Part shown: positions 8,340 to 18,216 of the stretch, piece after piece
How the letters are laid out: each line of letters starts with the position of its first letter
How positions within the stretch are numbered: position 1 is the stretch's first letter
NCBI RefSeq assembly: GCF_000271485.2
Contig: NZ_AKVN02000001.1
Coordinates: 3,063,501 to 3,127,500 of the forward strand
Direction of reading: 5' to 3'
DNA from: Pelosinus fermentans DSM 17108
GTDB taxonomy: Bacteria; Bacillota; Negativicutes; DSM-13327
DNA length: 64,000 nt
Notes under the pieces: generated by a model
Database searches by the model: none
Seen by the model: only the letters and a program-made list of their open reading frames with translations
Told to the model about the DNA's origin: nothing
Position numbers and translations under genes: made by a program

Positions 8340-9569
8340 TTAGTCTGTAATTCGCTTTTCTCCCGTAATCGCTTGAATCGGCTTAATATCCTGGGTAACT
8401 TCTAAAACACCAGCGAAATTTTCCTCCCTGTCTCTTACCGCAAAATAACGAATATATACGAATTTATCTCCCATCTTAATCCAAAAGTCTTCATCGTCCT
8501 TTTTCCCGCTTTTAAAGTCCTCCACTATTTTTTCTACCACATGGGCACTCGCTGGAGGATGGCAGTTTTCTACCTTACGACCTATAATCGTACGGGTGCG
8601 TGGGAAAATTCGATCCTTGGTCGTAGAGAAAAACTTAACGACTCCATTTTTATCAACAAAAGTGATATCAACTGGTAAATGCCGATAAATCAATTCAATT
8701 TCTTGGGGTGATAAAAAACCAGTGTCAAACTTAACATGACCACTTGTATTATTTTCATTGAGCGGATTTATAACGCCTTCCTTCACATCCTCCCGATATG
8801 GTTTCCAGCCATACTGAGGTTCCACTAAGCAATAACCAATTTCATCACTGTCGAGTAGAGCACGGTACCATTCATCTTCTGAGAGGGTTTCCATCGCCAT
8901 TGGCAGAAATATTTTTTCTTCTTTAAATATCATTTCCTCAACTTGTACTAATGTTTCTTCCGTTTTAGCTATTAACTTCTCTTTTATAGGTGATTGATAA
9001 GCAACAGCCAAGCTTTTTGCTTCTTTTAACAAGTTTCTGATTTTATCGTCGACGCCCCACATGACTTTGGGTGGCCCAGTAATTTCATACTTCTCCAAAA
9101 ACGGAAATATAAGATCCTCTTTTCGCCTATAATGTTTATCAACATCCCATAGCAAGTTTATTTTTTCAGTCAATTGTAAAGCTAATGCTTTTTCAGCCTG
9201 GTCTGACGCCTGCTTTAGTTCGATGAGGATAGGCCTAATTTCCTGATCTATTAGCTTTTGCACTGCTTGATTCTCTGCTATAAAAATTGCTGCTGGATGT
9301 CCATGCTCTACTGATAATTCCGGATTTTTCTCTAATGCATCTCGGAAGACCGCAGCATGAACATCGCAAAGTCGTTGGACTTCTTCCACTGGTAACCCCT
9401 CATTAATCAGTCCTTGTTCAATCAAAGAGAGTTCAGATGGATCCATACCTACAGCAATTTTATCAAATTTGGCTTTGACGTCCTGAACTGATTTTCCCTG
9501 ATGAAGTTCCAAGATTATTTCTTTTAAAGCCTTTTGCCTGTATTCTCGATTATTAATTAGTTCACTCAT
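8340..9569 (-). CDS. DUF438 / hemerythrin-like / PAS domain protein
   Basis: 409 residues in three parts. The N-terminal DUF438 domain (about 1-75) contains the pattern around MDPSELSLIEQ. A hemerythrin-like HHE four-helix region (about 95-240) has candidate metal ligands in HGHPAAIFIAEN, HYRRKEDLIF and EEKIFLP. The C-terminal PAS domain (about 280-400) begins at FLSPQEIELIYRHLP. Proteins of this type are usually read as sensors of redox, oxygen or NO; no output domain is present, so a partner would be needed. GGGGAGGT precedes the ATG. Its position next to nitrate and sulfite/nitrite genes fits a role in NO or redox stress, but this is context only. Confidence 0.85.
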   Translation of the reverse strand: MSELINNREYRQKALKEIILELHQGKSVQDVKAKFDKIAVGMDPSELSLIEQGLINEGLPVEEVQRLCDVHAAVFRDALEKNPELSVEHGHPAAIFIAENQAVQKLIDQEIRPILIELKQASDQAEKALALQLTEKINLLWDVDKHYRRKEDLIFPFLEKYEITGPPKVMWGVDDKIRNLLKEAKSLAVAYQSPIKEKLIAKTEETLVQVEEMIFKEEKIFLPMAMETLSEDEWYRALLDSDEIGYCLVEPQYGWKPYREDVKEGVINPLNENNTSGHVKFDTGFLSPQEIELIYRHLPVDITFVDKNGVVKFFSTTKDRIFPRTRTIIGRKVENCHPPASAHVVEKIVEDFKSGKKDDEDFWIKMGDKFVYIRYFAVRDREENFAGVLEVTQDIKPIQAITGEKRITD

Positions 9570-9707
9570 TTGTACCTCCCCAGCACTTTACCACCATTGC
9601 TATTTACGTTGCTTTATTTGCTTTATTTTTGACACTACTTAGCATTTCCACACTTAAATAATTCATACAAAAACTAAACGAGCATATTGCTTTTACTTAC
9701 ATCCAGC

Positions 9708-9738
9708 TCGTTAACCTTTAAATAAAAACAGTTTACAG
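9708..9738 (+). promoter_or_regulatory. BirA-type biotin operator overlapping the bioY promoter
   Basis: TCGTTAACC (9708-9716), a 13-nt spacer and AGTTTACAG (9730-9738) resemble the Firmicute biotin-operator dyad. The right arm overlaps a likely -35 (TTTACA, 9732-9737), with TATAAA at 9754-9759 as -10, so bound BirA would block transcription. The left half is a strong match to the consensus as I recall it and the right half is weaker. Confidence 0.55.
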
Positions 9739-9796
9739 TAATGGTAAAATTATTATAAACTATACATATGGATTTCACACAGCAGGAGGACAGTTT

Positions 9797-10372
9797 ATGA
9801 AGTTAACACTTAGAGAAATGATCTTAATTTCTATTTTTGCTGCATTAACTGCAGTAGGTGCATTTATAAGAATTCCTACTCCCCTTGTACCTTTCACATT
9901 GCAATTTTTATTTTGTGCCTATTCCGGTGTGTTTTTGGGGGGAAGAAAAGGCTTATACTCTCAGATGCTCTATGTTGGGATTGGTCTAATCGGTATTCCC
10001 GTCTTTGCCAGTGGCGGCGGTCCTGCCTATGTACTACAGCCTACTTTTGGCTATTTGTTAGGTTTCATAGCCTGTTCTTATACCATCGGCCAACTGGTTC
10101 AACGCTTTTCTGCTATAACCTTTATAAAAGTTTATAGCGCAGTCCTCTTAGGATTATTCTTTGTTTATGTTTGTGGCGTAGGATATTTATATCTCATTAT
10201 AAATTTTTACTTACATAAACAAATGACACTACAAGCTGCTATCGGAGTAGGCCTTCTTCCTTACATTACTTCCGATTTAATATTAAGCCTATTTATTGCA
10301 CTAACTGCCATTCGGGTTATTCCGATACTAAAGAAAAGTGGATATTATGCCTCAACTTGCAATGCAGAATAA
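9797..10372 (+). CDS. bioY: Biotin transporter substrate-binding subunit BioY
   Basis: Integral membrane S-component of 191 residues and about six membrane segments that binds biotin for uptake, alone or with an ECF ATPase module. The family pattern is clear: TAVGAFIRIP-PLVPFTLQ near the N-terminus and GIGLIGIPVFASGGGPAYVLQPTFGYLLGF in the middle. The start is set by AGGAGGA 7 nt upstream. It stands alone, with no bioMN nearby, divergent from the DUF438 gene, and has a BirA-like operator in its promoter, so it should be repressed when biotin is plentiful. A strong terminator follows. Confidence 0.94.
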   Translation: MKLTLREMILISIFAALTAVGAFIRIPTPLVPFTLQFLFCAYSGVFLGGRKGLYSQMLYVGIGLIGIPVFASGGGPAYVLQPTFGYLLGFIACSYTIGQLVQRFSAITFIKVYSAVLLGLFFVYVCGVGYLYLIINFYLHKQMTLQAAIGVGLLPYITSDLILSLFIALTAIRVIPILKKSGYYASTCNAE

Positions 10373-10386
10373 TCTTTCTCAACACA

Positions 10387-10433
10387 AATAAAATCCCCTG
10401 AATTCATAGAGTTTGAATTCAGGGGATTTTATT
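10387..10433. terminator. Bidirectional terminator between bioY and tkt
   Basis: A perfect 19-bp inverted repeat (arms 10387-10405 and 10415-10433, core ATCCCCTGAATTC) with a 9-nt loop, A-rich on one side and T-rich on the other, between convergent genes. Confidence 0.92.
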
Positions 10434-10459
10434 TGTTCATTCTATTGTTTACGTTTTCT

Positions 10460-12475
10460 TTATTTATTAAGTTTCAATAGTTCTTTGACTTTGGCAACCA
10501 CATGCTCTACAGTAAATCCATATTCTTTAAGTACGATTGATTCCGGCGCAGAAGCACCAAATGTATCAATTCCTAATACACATCCCTGATCGCCAACATA
10601 ACGTTCCCACCCTAATGTTGATCCCATTTCAATTGCTAGGCGGACTTTCACATTAGAAGGAAGCACTGTTTCTTGATACTCCCGAGACTGATTTTCAAAT
10701 AAGTTCCATGAAGGGAAACTGACTACGGATACAAAAATATTTTCACTTGCAAGCTGGCTTTGTGCCTGCACGGCTAATTGGACTTCTGATCCAGTTGCCA
10801 ACAATAAAGCATCTGGATTTTCTGCCCGTGCTTTTGAAATTACATATGCCCCTCGTCGTACCCCTTGATCTGCAGATTCTTTCGTCCCAGGGATTATAAT
10901 AAGATCTTGCCTTGATAAGACTAAAGCTGTAGGTTTATCAAGAGACTCTAAAGCTATTTTCCAGGCAGCTACTGTTTCATTCCCATCTGCCGGACGAATC
11001 AGGTTTAGATTGGGCAAGGCTCTTAACGAAGCCAGTTGTTCAATCGGTTCATGTGTAGGACCATCTTCTCCAACTGCAATACTGTCATGAGTAAACACAT
11101 AAGTAACTGGCAGCTTCATTAAGGCTGCCAAACGAATTGCCGGGCGTAAATAGTCCGAGAAAATAAAGAACGTTGCACCATATACTTTTAATCCGCCGTG
11201 TAAAGCCATGCCGTTTAAAGCAGCTCCCATGGCAAACTCCCGCACACCAAACCAAATATTACGTCCACTGTAATCAGCAGAAGAAAAAGGATTTGCATCT
11301 TTTATTGTTGTTTTGTTAGAACTGGCTAAATCGGCTGATCCGCCAAAGAGTGCAGGCACTGTTTTAGCAAGTACATTTATCACTTCACCAGAAGAAGAAC
11401 GGGAAGCAATTTTTTTACCGTCTTCATATCTTGGCACATTGCTATCCCAATGATTTGGCAACAGTCCATTGATAGCATCCTCAAGATTTTTTGCTAGCTT
11501 TGGATACTGAATGCGATATTTCTCCAATAGGGTATTCCATTCTTCTTCTAAATGGGTTCCCTGCTCAATGACCTGCTCAGAAAAATGAGCATACACTTCA
11601 TCGGCAACATGAAAATCATTTTCGTAAGACCATTTATAAGCTGCTTTGGTTAGCTGTACTTCATCTTTCCCTAAGGGCGATCCATGAGAAGCAGAAGATC
11701 CCGCCTTATTAGGTGAGCCAAAGCCAATTGTTGTCTTAACTTCTATTAGTGTAGGACGAAGGATATCCGCTTTTGCCTTTACTAACGCTTTATCAATGTC
11801 AGCCAAATCATTGCCATCTTCTACATAAAGCACTTGCCAGCCATAAGCTTTAAAGCGCTTTTGTACATCTTCAGAAAAAGACAAATTTAGTTTTCCGTCT
11901 AATGATATGTTATTGGAATCATATAAAACAATAAGACGTCCTAATTTAAGATGACCTGCAAGAGAAGCTGCTTCTGCTGAAACGCCTTCCATTAAGTCGC
12001 CATCACTGCAAATACTATAGGTGCAGTGGTCTACTATGTTGTATTCGTCTTTATTGTATTGAGCAGCTAGATGCCGTTCAGCCATCGCCATTCCAACTGC
12101 CATAGCGATTCCCTGCCCTAACGGTCCTGTAGTAGCATCCACCCCTGGTGTATGCCCATATTCAGGATGTCCAGGTGTCCTGCTTTGCCATTGACGAAAG
12201 CTTTTCAAATCTTCGATTGTAAGATCATAACCTGATAAATGCAATAAGCTATACAGCAAGATTGAACCATGGCCTGCAGACAGTACAAAACGATCCCTGT
12301 TAAACCATTTTGGATTCTTTGGGTTGTGATGCATATGCTTCGTCCAAAGTTGATAGGCCATAGAAGCTGCTCCCATAGGCATTCCCGGATGGCCAGAGTT
12401 GGCTTTTTCCACTGCATCAATCGACAAGTTGCGAATTGTATTGATTGCTAATTGATCTAATTTTTTAGATTTCAT
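10460..12475 (-). CDS. tkt: Transketolase
   Basis: Thiamine-diphosphate enzyme of the pentose phosphate pathway that transfers two-carbon ketol units between sugar phosphates. Full length at 671 residues. Visible motifs: [11 protein letters not shown] near residue 27, [14 protein letters not shown] (about 115-128), the ThDP/Mg site GDGDLMEG written here as [11 protein letters not shown] (about 155), and the pyrimidine-domain [16 protein letters not shown] (about 470). AGAGAGGAG precedes the ATG. It appears to be a single gene between terminators. In an anaerobe it mainly supplies pentoses and erythrose-4-phosphate, the latter feeding the aroF pathway found further along. Confidence 0.97.
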   Translation of the reverse strand: MKSKKLDQLAINTIRNLSIDAVEKANSGHPGMPMGAASMAYQLWTKHMHHNPKNPKWFNRDRFVLSAGHGSILLYSLLHLSGYDLTIEDLKSFRQWQSRTPGHPEYGHTPGVDATTGPLGQGIAMAVGMAMAERHLAAQYNKDEYNIVDHCTYSICSDGDLMEGVSAEAASLAGHLKLGRLIVLYDSNNISLDGKLNLSFSEDVQKRFKAYGWQVLYVEDGNDLADIDKALVKAKADILRPTLIEVKTTIGFGSPNKAGSSASHGSPLGKDEVQLTKAAYKWSYENDFHVADEVYAHFSEQVIEQGTHLEEEWNTLLEKYRIQYPKLAKNLEDAINGLLPNHWDSNVPRYEDGKKIASRSSSGEVINVLAKTVPALFGGSADLASSNKTTIKDANPFSSADYSGRNIWFGVREFAMGAALNGMALHGGLKVYGATFFIFSDYLRPAIRLAALMKLPVTYVFTHDSIAVGEDGPTHEPIEQLASLRALPNLNLIRPADGNETVAAWKIALESLDKPTALVLSRQDLIIIPGTKESADQGVRRGAYVISKARAENPDALLLATGSEVQLAVQAQSQLASENIFVSVVSFPSWNLFENQSREYQETVLPSNVKVRLAIEMGSTLGWERYVGDQGCVLGIDTFGASAPESIVLKEYGFTVEHVVAKVKELLKLNK

Positions 12476-12508
12476 ACGTAACTCCTCTCTATTTCCATCG
12501 AATTCAGG

Positions 12509-12567
12509 TAGAAATGCAGAAAATTCCTTTAAAGCTGCTGCTTGAAGAAAAGCAACAACTTCAAAGG
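12509..12567 (-). terminator. Long stem-loop between sepF and tkt
   Basis: On the minus strand GAATTCCTTTGAAGTTGTTGC pairs imperfectly with GCAGCAGCTTTAAAGGAATTTTC around an 8-nt loop. It lies just after the sepF stop codon and before tkt and most likely ends the sepF transcript. The U-run is interrupted, so termination strength is uncertain. Confidence 0.6.
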
Positions 12568-12578
12568 AATTCTTATAT

Positions 12579-13001
12579 TTATATCTTAGGCTTTATATAG
12601 GCAGGAACAGAATACGCATATAGCTCTTTCTCTATATCTACATGTCCTGGAACATAAATAAATACAGAATCAGCAATCCGCTGTACATTACCAGATACTA
12701 CATAACATACTCCATTCATAAAATCTTTAATAGCGTGCTGCATATTCAGATCTACACCTGAAAAATTAATTACTACTGCCACATTTTCCTTCAGATGATT
12801 TGCATATATGCACACATCATCATATGTTACTGGTGAAGCCACTACTACTTTTAAAGACATCGATTCACTGGTATGAACCTGTAAATTCATCGACTTACGA
12901 GCACGAGCTGCATCCATTTCCGATACAACACTCCCTCCAGCAGCCACTTCCTCCAGTGGCATCAAATAATTTGTCAGCTTATCGATTAAACTAAGCCCCA
13001 T
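12579..13001 (-). CDS. sepF: Cell division protein SepF
   Basis: FtsZ-associated membrane anchor that helps align the division ring. 140 residues from the ATG at 13001, chosen because TGGAGGG sits 8 nt upstream; a longer TTG-started reading to 13028 has no such site. An N-terminal amphipathic segment ([15 protein letters not shown]) fits the SepF membrane-targeting helix. After a short linker comes the SepF core with [16 protein letters not shown] and [21 protein letters not shown], the alpha-beta fold that forms rings. In many genomes sepF sits in the ylm cluster; here it is isolated between typA and tkt. Confidence 0.9.
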   Translation of the reverse strand: MGLSLIDKLTNYLMPLEEVAAGGSVVSEMDAARARKSMNLQVHTSESMSLKVVVASPVTYDDVCIYANHLKENVAVVINFSGVDLNMQHAIKDFMNGVCYVVSGNVQRIADSVFIYVPGHVDIEKELYAYSVPAYIKPKI

Positions 13002-13142
13002 TATTCTTGCCCTCCAGACATTTTCCAAATAAATTTAACTAATATTTCCATTATAACTTATTCATTCGACACGTTATTAATAAATCCCTGCATATCAATC
13101 ATATTTTTTATATTTTTTTATAAGATTATGCATAAAGATTAG

Positions 13143-13167
13143 AAAAAAGACGCCCCAAAGGGCGCCC
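13143..13167 (-). terminator. Terminator after typA
   Basis: On the minus strand GGGCGCCC (13160-13167), a 3-nt loop, GGGGCGTC (13149-13156) and then six T residues: a textbook intrinsic terminator directly behind the typA stop. Confidence 0.93.
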
Positions 13168-13178
13168 AAGTTTATATC

Positions 13179-14987
13179 TTAGCCATTTTTACGTTCTCTG
13201 CCACGTAATGTGCGGCTTAGAATTGCTTTACGCAGACGAATACTCTTAGGAGTCACCTCTACCAATTCATCTTTATTAATATATTCTAATGCTTGTTCTA
13301 AACTTAATATTCGAGGTGCAGTTAAACGCAAGGCTTCATCAGAAGCACTTGTACGCATATTCGTAACATTTTTCTTTTTGCATGGATTAACATCCATATC
13401 CATTTCTCTAGTGTTTTCACCAATGATACTACCCTCATATACAGTTTGTCCTGGTACAATAAATAAGGTTCCTCTTTCTTGCACACCAAAAATACCATAA
13501 CCGGTTGTTTCACCTGCTTCAAAAGCAACTAAAGCACCGCGGCTGCGTCCTGGTATATCGCCTTTATATGGTGCATAGCCATGGAATAAGTGATGCATAA
13601 TGCCATTGCCTTTGGTACTAGTTAAGAATTCAGAACGGAAACCGATTAATCCACGAGCAGGAATTACAAATTCCATACGAAGATAACCAGCGATTTCTGT
13701 CATATTCACTAAGTCAGCTTTACGAGTGCCCAGTTTTTCCATAACAGCTCCCATAAATTCTTGAGGAACATCAATGGTTAAAGCCTCCATAGGCTCACAC
13801 CGCTGTCCATTAATGGTCTTGTAAATAACTTCCGGCTTACCAACTTGAAATTCAAAACCTTCACGGCGCATAGTTTCAATTAAAATTGACAGATGCAGTT
13901 CACCACGACCAGATACTTCAAATGTATCTGCACTTTCTGTTTCCCGAACTTTTAGGCTTACATTGGTTTCTACTTCACGAAATAGTCGGTCACGCAAATG
14001 CCTCGTAGTAATGAATTGACCTTCACGTCCAGCAAGAGGGCTATTGTTAACACTAAAGGTCATAGCCAATGTTGGTTCATCAATATCAATGGTTGGCAAT
14101 GCTTCTGGATTTTCCGTATCGGCAATGGTTTCACCAATATTTACATCATCCAGTCCAGTAATCGCAACGATATCTCCTAATGCCACCTCTTGGACTTCAG
14201 TACGTTTTAAACCCTGGTAGGTATATAAACGGCCAAGTTTCGCCTTCTTTTGAATTTCACCATTTAAAACTAAAACCTGTTGTCCATTCGTAGCTTTACC
14301 ACGAATAACACGTCCGATAGCAATACGTCCTACATAATCATCATAGTCCAGGGTGGTAACCATGATTTGCAGTGGTCCATCAATTTCGCCTTGAGGAGCA
14401 GGAATTTCAGCTACCAATAACTCAAATAAAGGCTGCAGATTATCACTGTCATCTTCCATCTTCATTTTAGCAATACCAGCTCTGGCTGCCGCATAAACAA
14501 TCTTAAACTCTAATTGTTCATCCGTAGCATCCAGTTCCATAAATAATTCAAACACTTCATCGGCAACGTCCTTTACCCGCTGATCTGGACGGTCAATTTT
14601 GTTGATAACAACAATCGGTTTTAATTTTTGCTCTAAGGCTTTTTTCAAAACATATTTAGTCTGAGGCATAGGACCTTCAAAAGAGTCCACTAGTAATAGA
14701 ACCCCATCCACCATATTGAGTACTCGCTCTACCTCACCGCCAAAGTCCGCATGTCCTGGAGTATCCACAATATTAATTTTTACACCATCATGCATAATAG
14801 CAGTATTTTTTGACAGGATGGTAATACCCCGCTCACGTTCAAGATCATTAGAATCCATAACCCGTTCAGCCACAGTTTCATTGGCACGGAATACACCGCT
14901 TTGTCTTAGCATTGCGTCTACCAGAGTCGTTTTACCATGGTCAACGTGCGCAATAATGGCAACGTTGCGTAAATCAGTACGTTTCAT
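13179..14987 (-). CDS. typA: Ribosome-associated GTPase TypA/BipA
   Basis: Translational GTPase of the EF-G/LepA class that binds 70S ribosomes and helps 50S assembly and growth under stress. 602 residues, the family length. G1 is AHVDHGKTT (about 14-22), the switch region contains ERGITI (about 52), G3 is DTPGHAD (about 76) and G4 is NKID (about 130). The C-terminal part has the EF-G III/V-like domains and the BipA-specific end. AGGAGGG precedes the ATG, and a strong terminator follows the stop. It appears monocistronic. Confidence 0.97.
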   Translation of the reverse strand: MKRTDLRNVAIIAHVDHGKTTLVDAMLRQSGVFRANETVAERVMDSNDLERERGITILSKNTAIMHDGVKINIVDTPGHADFGGEVERVLNMVDGVLLLVDSFEGPMPQTKYVLKKALEQKLKPIVVINKIDRPDQRVKDVADEVFELFMELDATDEQLEFKIVYAAARAGIAKMKMEDDSDNLQPLFELLVAEIPAPQGEIDGPLQIMVTTLDYDDYVGRIAIGRVIRGKATNGQQVLVLNGEIQKKAKLGRLYTYQGLKRTEVQEVALGDIVAITGLDDVNIGETIADTENPEALPTIDIDEPTLAMTFSVNNSPLAGREGQFITTRHLRDRLFREVETNVSLKVRETESADTFEVSGRGELHLSILIETMRREGFEFQVGKPEVIYKTINGQRCEPMEALTIDVPQEFMGAVMEKLGTRKADLVNMTEIAGYLRMEFVIPARGLIGFRSEFLTSTKGNGIMHHLFHGYAPYKGDIPGRSRGALVAFEAGETTGYGIFGVQERGTLFIVPGQTVYEGSIIGENTREMDMDVNPCKKKNVTNMRTSASDEALRLTAPRILSLEQALEYINKDELVEVTPKSIRLRKAILSRTLRGRERKNG

Positions 14988-15146
14988 AAATTAAGCCCTC
15001 CTACAAAGTCAACAAAGAAAGGATGCGTTTTACTGCACCCTTTTATTTTCGCATACAAACCACTATATTATACTGTCGTCTTGCTGTCAATTATAAATAT
15101 TAAAAATTACCAATATATTTTAGATTATAGAATGATTTTTTCCTTC

Positions 15147-16748
15147 CTATACACCTTTTTTCAATTTATTAATGTAAACTTGCATTTTTTCTAAGTTGCG
15201 CATAATATCTCCCACCTTCTTATTATCAGCGCTGCCTAATTGTTCAAGATGTGTCCGATATTCGCCATATTCTCTGTCCAATAGTTCTAAATGCTCATGC
15301 AACTGTCTTATTGCTGGGTCTGTCACTTCGGCCTGTTCAATGTTCCACTCTAATCCATTTAGGAGTGCTGCATCACCAAAATTAGGAATATAAGTGGAAA
15401 CATCTAACTTCTCTTTAATTAGCTGCGCAAAGGGTTCTGATGCTTCCACCTCTCCATGTACTAAAAAAATATTGACAGGCTTTCTTTTATAATAGGTTAA
15501 CCATGTTAGCAGCTGTTCTTGATCAGCATGTGCAGAGAAACCGTCCAGGCTGTAAATAGTCGCTCTCACACTAATTTCTTCTCCCATGATTTTCACCTTG
15601 CTTGCACCTTCTACCAAACGTCGTCCTAGGCTGCCTTGTGCCTGGTAACCGACAAACAATATACTCGATTCTGGCCGCCACAAATTATGTTTTAGGTGAT
15701 GAAGAATCCGACCAGCATCAGCCATACCACTGGCAGAAATAATGATCACAGGTTCATTTAAGCTATTGAGTGCTTTGGATTCATCAGCAGTTCTCGTAAA
15801 ACGCAGCTGAGGCATTTGCAAAGGATTATCCTTAGTACTTTTTAGCATTTCTTTAGCTTCTGCATCAAAATCCTGAGTATTACGCATGAAAATATCGGTA
15901 GCAGATATAGCGAGTGGACTATCGATAATCACTGGTATATTAGGAATTTTTCCCGCTTTCAAAAGATTATGCAAATAATACAGCATGGTTTGCGTACGGC
16001 CTACAGCAAAAGAAGGAATAATGATGTTTCCTCCGCGAGCCACACTGTCGTTAATAATAGTTGCTAGATGTTCTTCTCTATCATACTCTTCGTGCAAGCG
16101 ATTGCCATAGGTAGACTCAACAATCACATAATCGGCCTCATCAATAAAGGTGGGATCTTTTATGATCGGTTGATTTGGTTGTCCCAAGTCACCGGAGAAT
16201 ACCAATTTAGTTGTTTTTCCGTCTTCATTGACCATGATCTCCAGCATAGCAGAACCTAAGATATGTCCTGCATCCCGAAAACGTACAACAACATTTGGTG
16301 ATAAGGTCAATTCTTGGTCATAATCGACTGGCGAGAAATGCTCTAGGGTAGCATAAGCATCCTCAATCGTATATAAGGGCTCTACGGGTTTCTTACCTGC
16401 ACGCTTCCCTTTACGATTAGCAATTTCAGCATCAAAGCCTTGAATATGAGCACTATCAGGCAGCATAATCCCACAAAGCTCGTTTGTTACTCTAGTGGCA
16501 TAAATTGGACCTTTGAAGCCAGATTTGCATAGTTTAGGCAATAGTCCGCTGTGGTCAATATGCGCATGAGTCAGCAACACGCAATCAATTGCTGTTGGAT
16601 CATATAGAAAATCACGCCGATTGAAGGCTGTAATCGTTTTTGAACCTTGGAACATTCCACAATCGATTAAAATCTTTTGTGTATCCACTTCTAATAAATA
16701 AGACGAGCCAGTTACAATTTTTGCTGCACCTAAGAAAGTTAATTTCAT
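15147..16748 (-). CDS. MBL-fold / beta-CASP hydrolase (RNA-processing type)
   Basis: 533 residues. The metallo-beta-lactamase metal motif is THAHIDHSG (about 60-68), further ligands lie in DAGHILGSA (about 155-163) and SGDLGQ, and the beta-CASP part contains FAVGRTQTMLYYL. The C-terminal SLDGFSAHADQEQLL with the downstream VHGE are the zinc-site A/B/C motifs typical of CPSF73-like nucleases. Bacterial members are annotated as exonuclease-like RNA hydrolases; substrate is unknown. The last 80 residues form a charged helical tail. GAGGAG precedes the ATG. Not RNase J, which is longer and has a different C-terminal domain. Confidence 0.88.
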   Translation of the reverse strand: MKLTFLGAAKIVTGSSYLLEVDTQKILIDCGMFQGSKTITAFNRRDFLYDPTAIDCVLLTHAHIDHSGLLPKLCKSGFKGPIYATRVTNELCGIMLPDSAHIQGFDAEIANRKGKRAGKKPVEPLYTIEDAYATLEHFSPVDYDQELTLSPNVVVRFRDAGHILGSAMLEIMVNEDGKTTKLVFSGDLGQPNQPIIKDPTFIDEADYVIVESTYGNRLHEEYDREEHLATIINDSVARGGNIIIPSFAVGRTQTMLYYLHNLLKAGKIPNIPVIIDSPLAISATDIFMRNTQDFDAEAKEMLKSTKDNPLQMPQLRFTRTADESKALNSLNEPVIIISASGMADAGRILHHLKHNLWRPESSILFVGYQAQGSLGRRLVEGASKVKIMGEEISVRATIYSLDGFSAHADQEQLLTWLTYYKRKPVNIFLVHGEVEASEPFAQLIKEKLDVSTYIPNFGDAALLNGLEWNIEQAEVTDPAIRQLHEHLELLDREYGEYRTHLEQLGSADNKKVGDIMRNLEKMQVYINKLKKGV

Positions 16749-16824
16749 AAGACTCCTCTCCTCTCATTGCTTACTATCTGTATATTTCGACAATTAGTAT
16801 AAAATTCCTTCCTTTGCATAACGT

Positions 16825-16856
16825 AGAAAAGACTTAGACAAAGCCAAGTCTTTTCT
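16825..16856 (-). terminator. Terminator after murB
   Basis: 11-bp perfect inverted repeat, AGAAAAGACTT (16825-16835) with AAGTCTTTTCT (16846-16856), immediately downstream of the murB stop on the minus strand. No long T-run. Confidence 0.7.
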
Positions 16857-16861
16857 GCTTG

Positions 16862-17788
16862 CTATTCTTCGCCGATGACCCGTACTTCTGGATGCAGCAT
16901 GATGCCTGAATCCTCATAGACACGACGTTGTACTTCTTCAATCAGTAATAATACATCTTCTGCCGTTGCCCCGCCAGCATTAATCACAAAGCCGGCATGC
17001 TTCATCGACACCTGGGCTCCTCCTACTTGGAGTCCCTTCAAACCAGCTTTTTCGATAAGGGTCCCTGCAAAATTTCCCGGCGGACGTTTAAAGGTACTGC
17101 CAGCACTAGGCATTTCTAAGGGCTGCTTGCTTTCCCGCCTGAATGTATACTCATCCATTTTTTGCGAAATTGCTGGCTTTTCTTGTTTTTGCAGTGTTAA
17201 TTCTACTTCACAAACAATGCAGTCATTGTCCTGGAAAATACTATGGCGGTAGCCAAACTGAATTTCTGCTGGTAAAAAACGTTGGATATTACCATTTCGG
17301 CAAACACCAGATACTGCCGTAACCACTTGACACATTTCACCTGAGTAAGCACCTGCGTTCATAAATACAGCACCGCCAATGCTGCCAGGAATACCAATCG
17401 CAAACTCCATTCCACTTAATCCATGTTTAGCAGCATAGCAAGAGACATCTGCCAGCATAGCCCCTGCACCGGCAGTGACTAAAGCCCCAGTGTGGAGGAT
17501 ATATGACATTTCACTGCCAAATTTTAAGACTAAACCTTTAATACCTTTATCACGTACTAAAATATTTGAGCCATTGCCGAGTACAGTAACTGGTATGCCA
17601 TACTGCTTAGTAATAATCATGATGGAGGATATTTCATCCATGGAAGCAGGAAAGACTAAGTAATCGGCTGGACCGCCAATTTTGAAAGTCGTATGCTTGG
17701 ATAAGGGCTCATTGATCAAAAGACGGCACTCAGGGATCACTTGCTTTAACTTTAGTAAAAGTTCATCAGACAGATTATTTCTTTTCAA
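16862..17788 (-). CDS. murB: UDP-N-acetylenolpyruvoylglucosamine reductase
   Basis: Flavoenzyme of peptidoglycan synthesis that uses NADPH to reduce UDP-GlcNAc-enolpyruvate to UDP-MurNAc. 308 residues. FAD-binding motifs: KHTTFKIGGPADYLV near residue 31, VLGNGSNILVRDKG (about 68-81) and the GIPGSIGGAVFMNAGAY block (about 131-147). The catalytic Ser is in PSAGSTFKRP and the C-terminal Glu in LHPEVRVIG. This is the type I/IIb-like form. Translation most likely begins at TTG 17788, overlapping the end of ylbF by 14 nt with AAGGA upstream, so the two genes are coupled. Confidence 0.95.
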   Translation of the reverse strand: MKRNNLSDELLLKLKQVIPECRLLINEPLSKHTTFKIGGPADYLVFPASMDEISSIMIITKQYGIPVTVLGNGSNILVRDKGIKGLVLKFGSEMSYILHTGALVTAGAGAMLADVSCYAAKHGLSGMEFAIGIPGSIGGAVFMNAGAYSGEMCQVVTAVSGVCRNGNIQRFLPAEIQFGYRHSIFQDNDCIVCEVELTLQKQEKPAISQKMDEYTFRRESKQPLEMPSAGSTFKRPPGNFAGTLIEKAGLKGLQVGGAQVSMKHAGFVINAGGATAEDVLLLIEEVQRRVYEDSGIMLHPEVRVIGEE

Positions 17789-18125
17789 AGAAATCCATTC
17801 CTTCAGCTACAGAATCACCCAAAATTTTATAAATATCCGCCACTAGACGTTGAAATTTCATATATGACTGCATAAATGCAGAAGCTTTACTATTTCCAAC
17901 GATCAGTTGATACATTTGCTGTATTTGCTCCGTCGTTGCTTTGTCTTCCCCTTTGCCGCCCATCATGTCATATTCTAATTCCATCTGCTTGGCAATAAAA
18001 TCTTTTACCATTTTCTTCGCTTGTTCATCTGTGTCAATGACCTTCTTAACTTCCATAAATTCTCTATATTCTGGAGATTCTTTAATTGCTCGCACTAAGT
18101 CATGGGTTTTATCGTAAATATTCAT
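17775..18125 (-). CDS. YlbF/YmcA family protein
   Basis: 116-residue all-helical protein of the Com_YlbF family. In Bacillus, YlbF, YmcA and YaaT form a complex that affects mRNA maturation by RNase Y and development. Here the pattern YREFMEVKKVIDTDEQAKKMVKDF and the C-terminal YKILGDSVAEGMDFFEKK are typical. GAGGAGGAG precedes the ATG. It overlaps murB, which is an unusual partner. Precise paralogue assignment (YlbF, YmcA or YheA type) is not possible from sequence alone. Confidence 0.85.
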   Translation of the reverse strand: MNIYDKTHDLVRAIKESPEYREFMEVKKVIDTDEQAKKMVKDFIAKQMELEYDMMGGKGEDKATTEQIQQMYQLIVGNSKASAFMQSYMKFQRLVADIYKILGDSVAEGMDFFEKK

Positions 18126-18216
18126 ATTACTCCTCCTCGTTTACAATCTACTAAATACACCCAATACATTATACAATATTCTATCCATAATCGTATAGAT
18201 CTGAATAGTTGATGCC

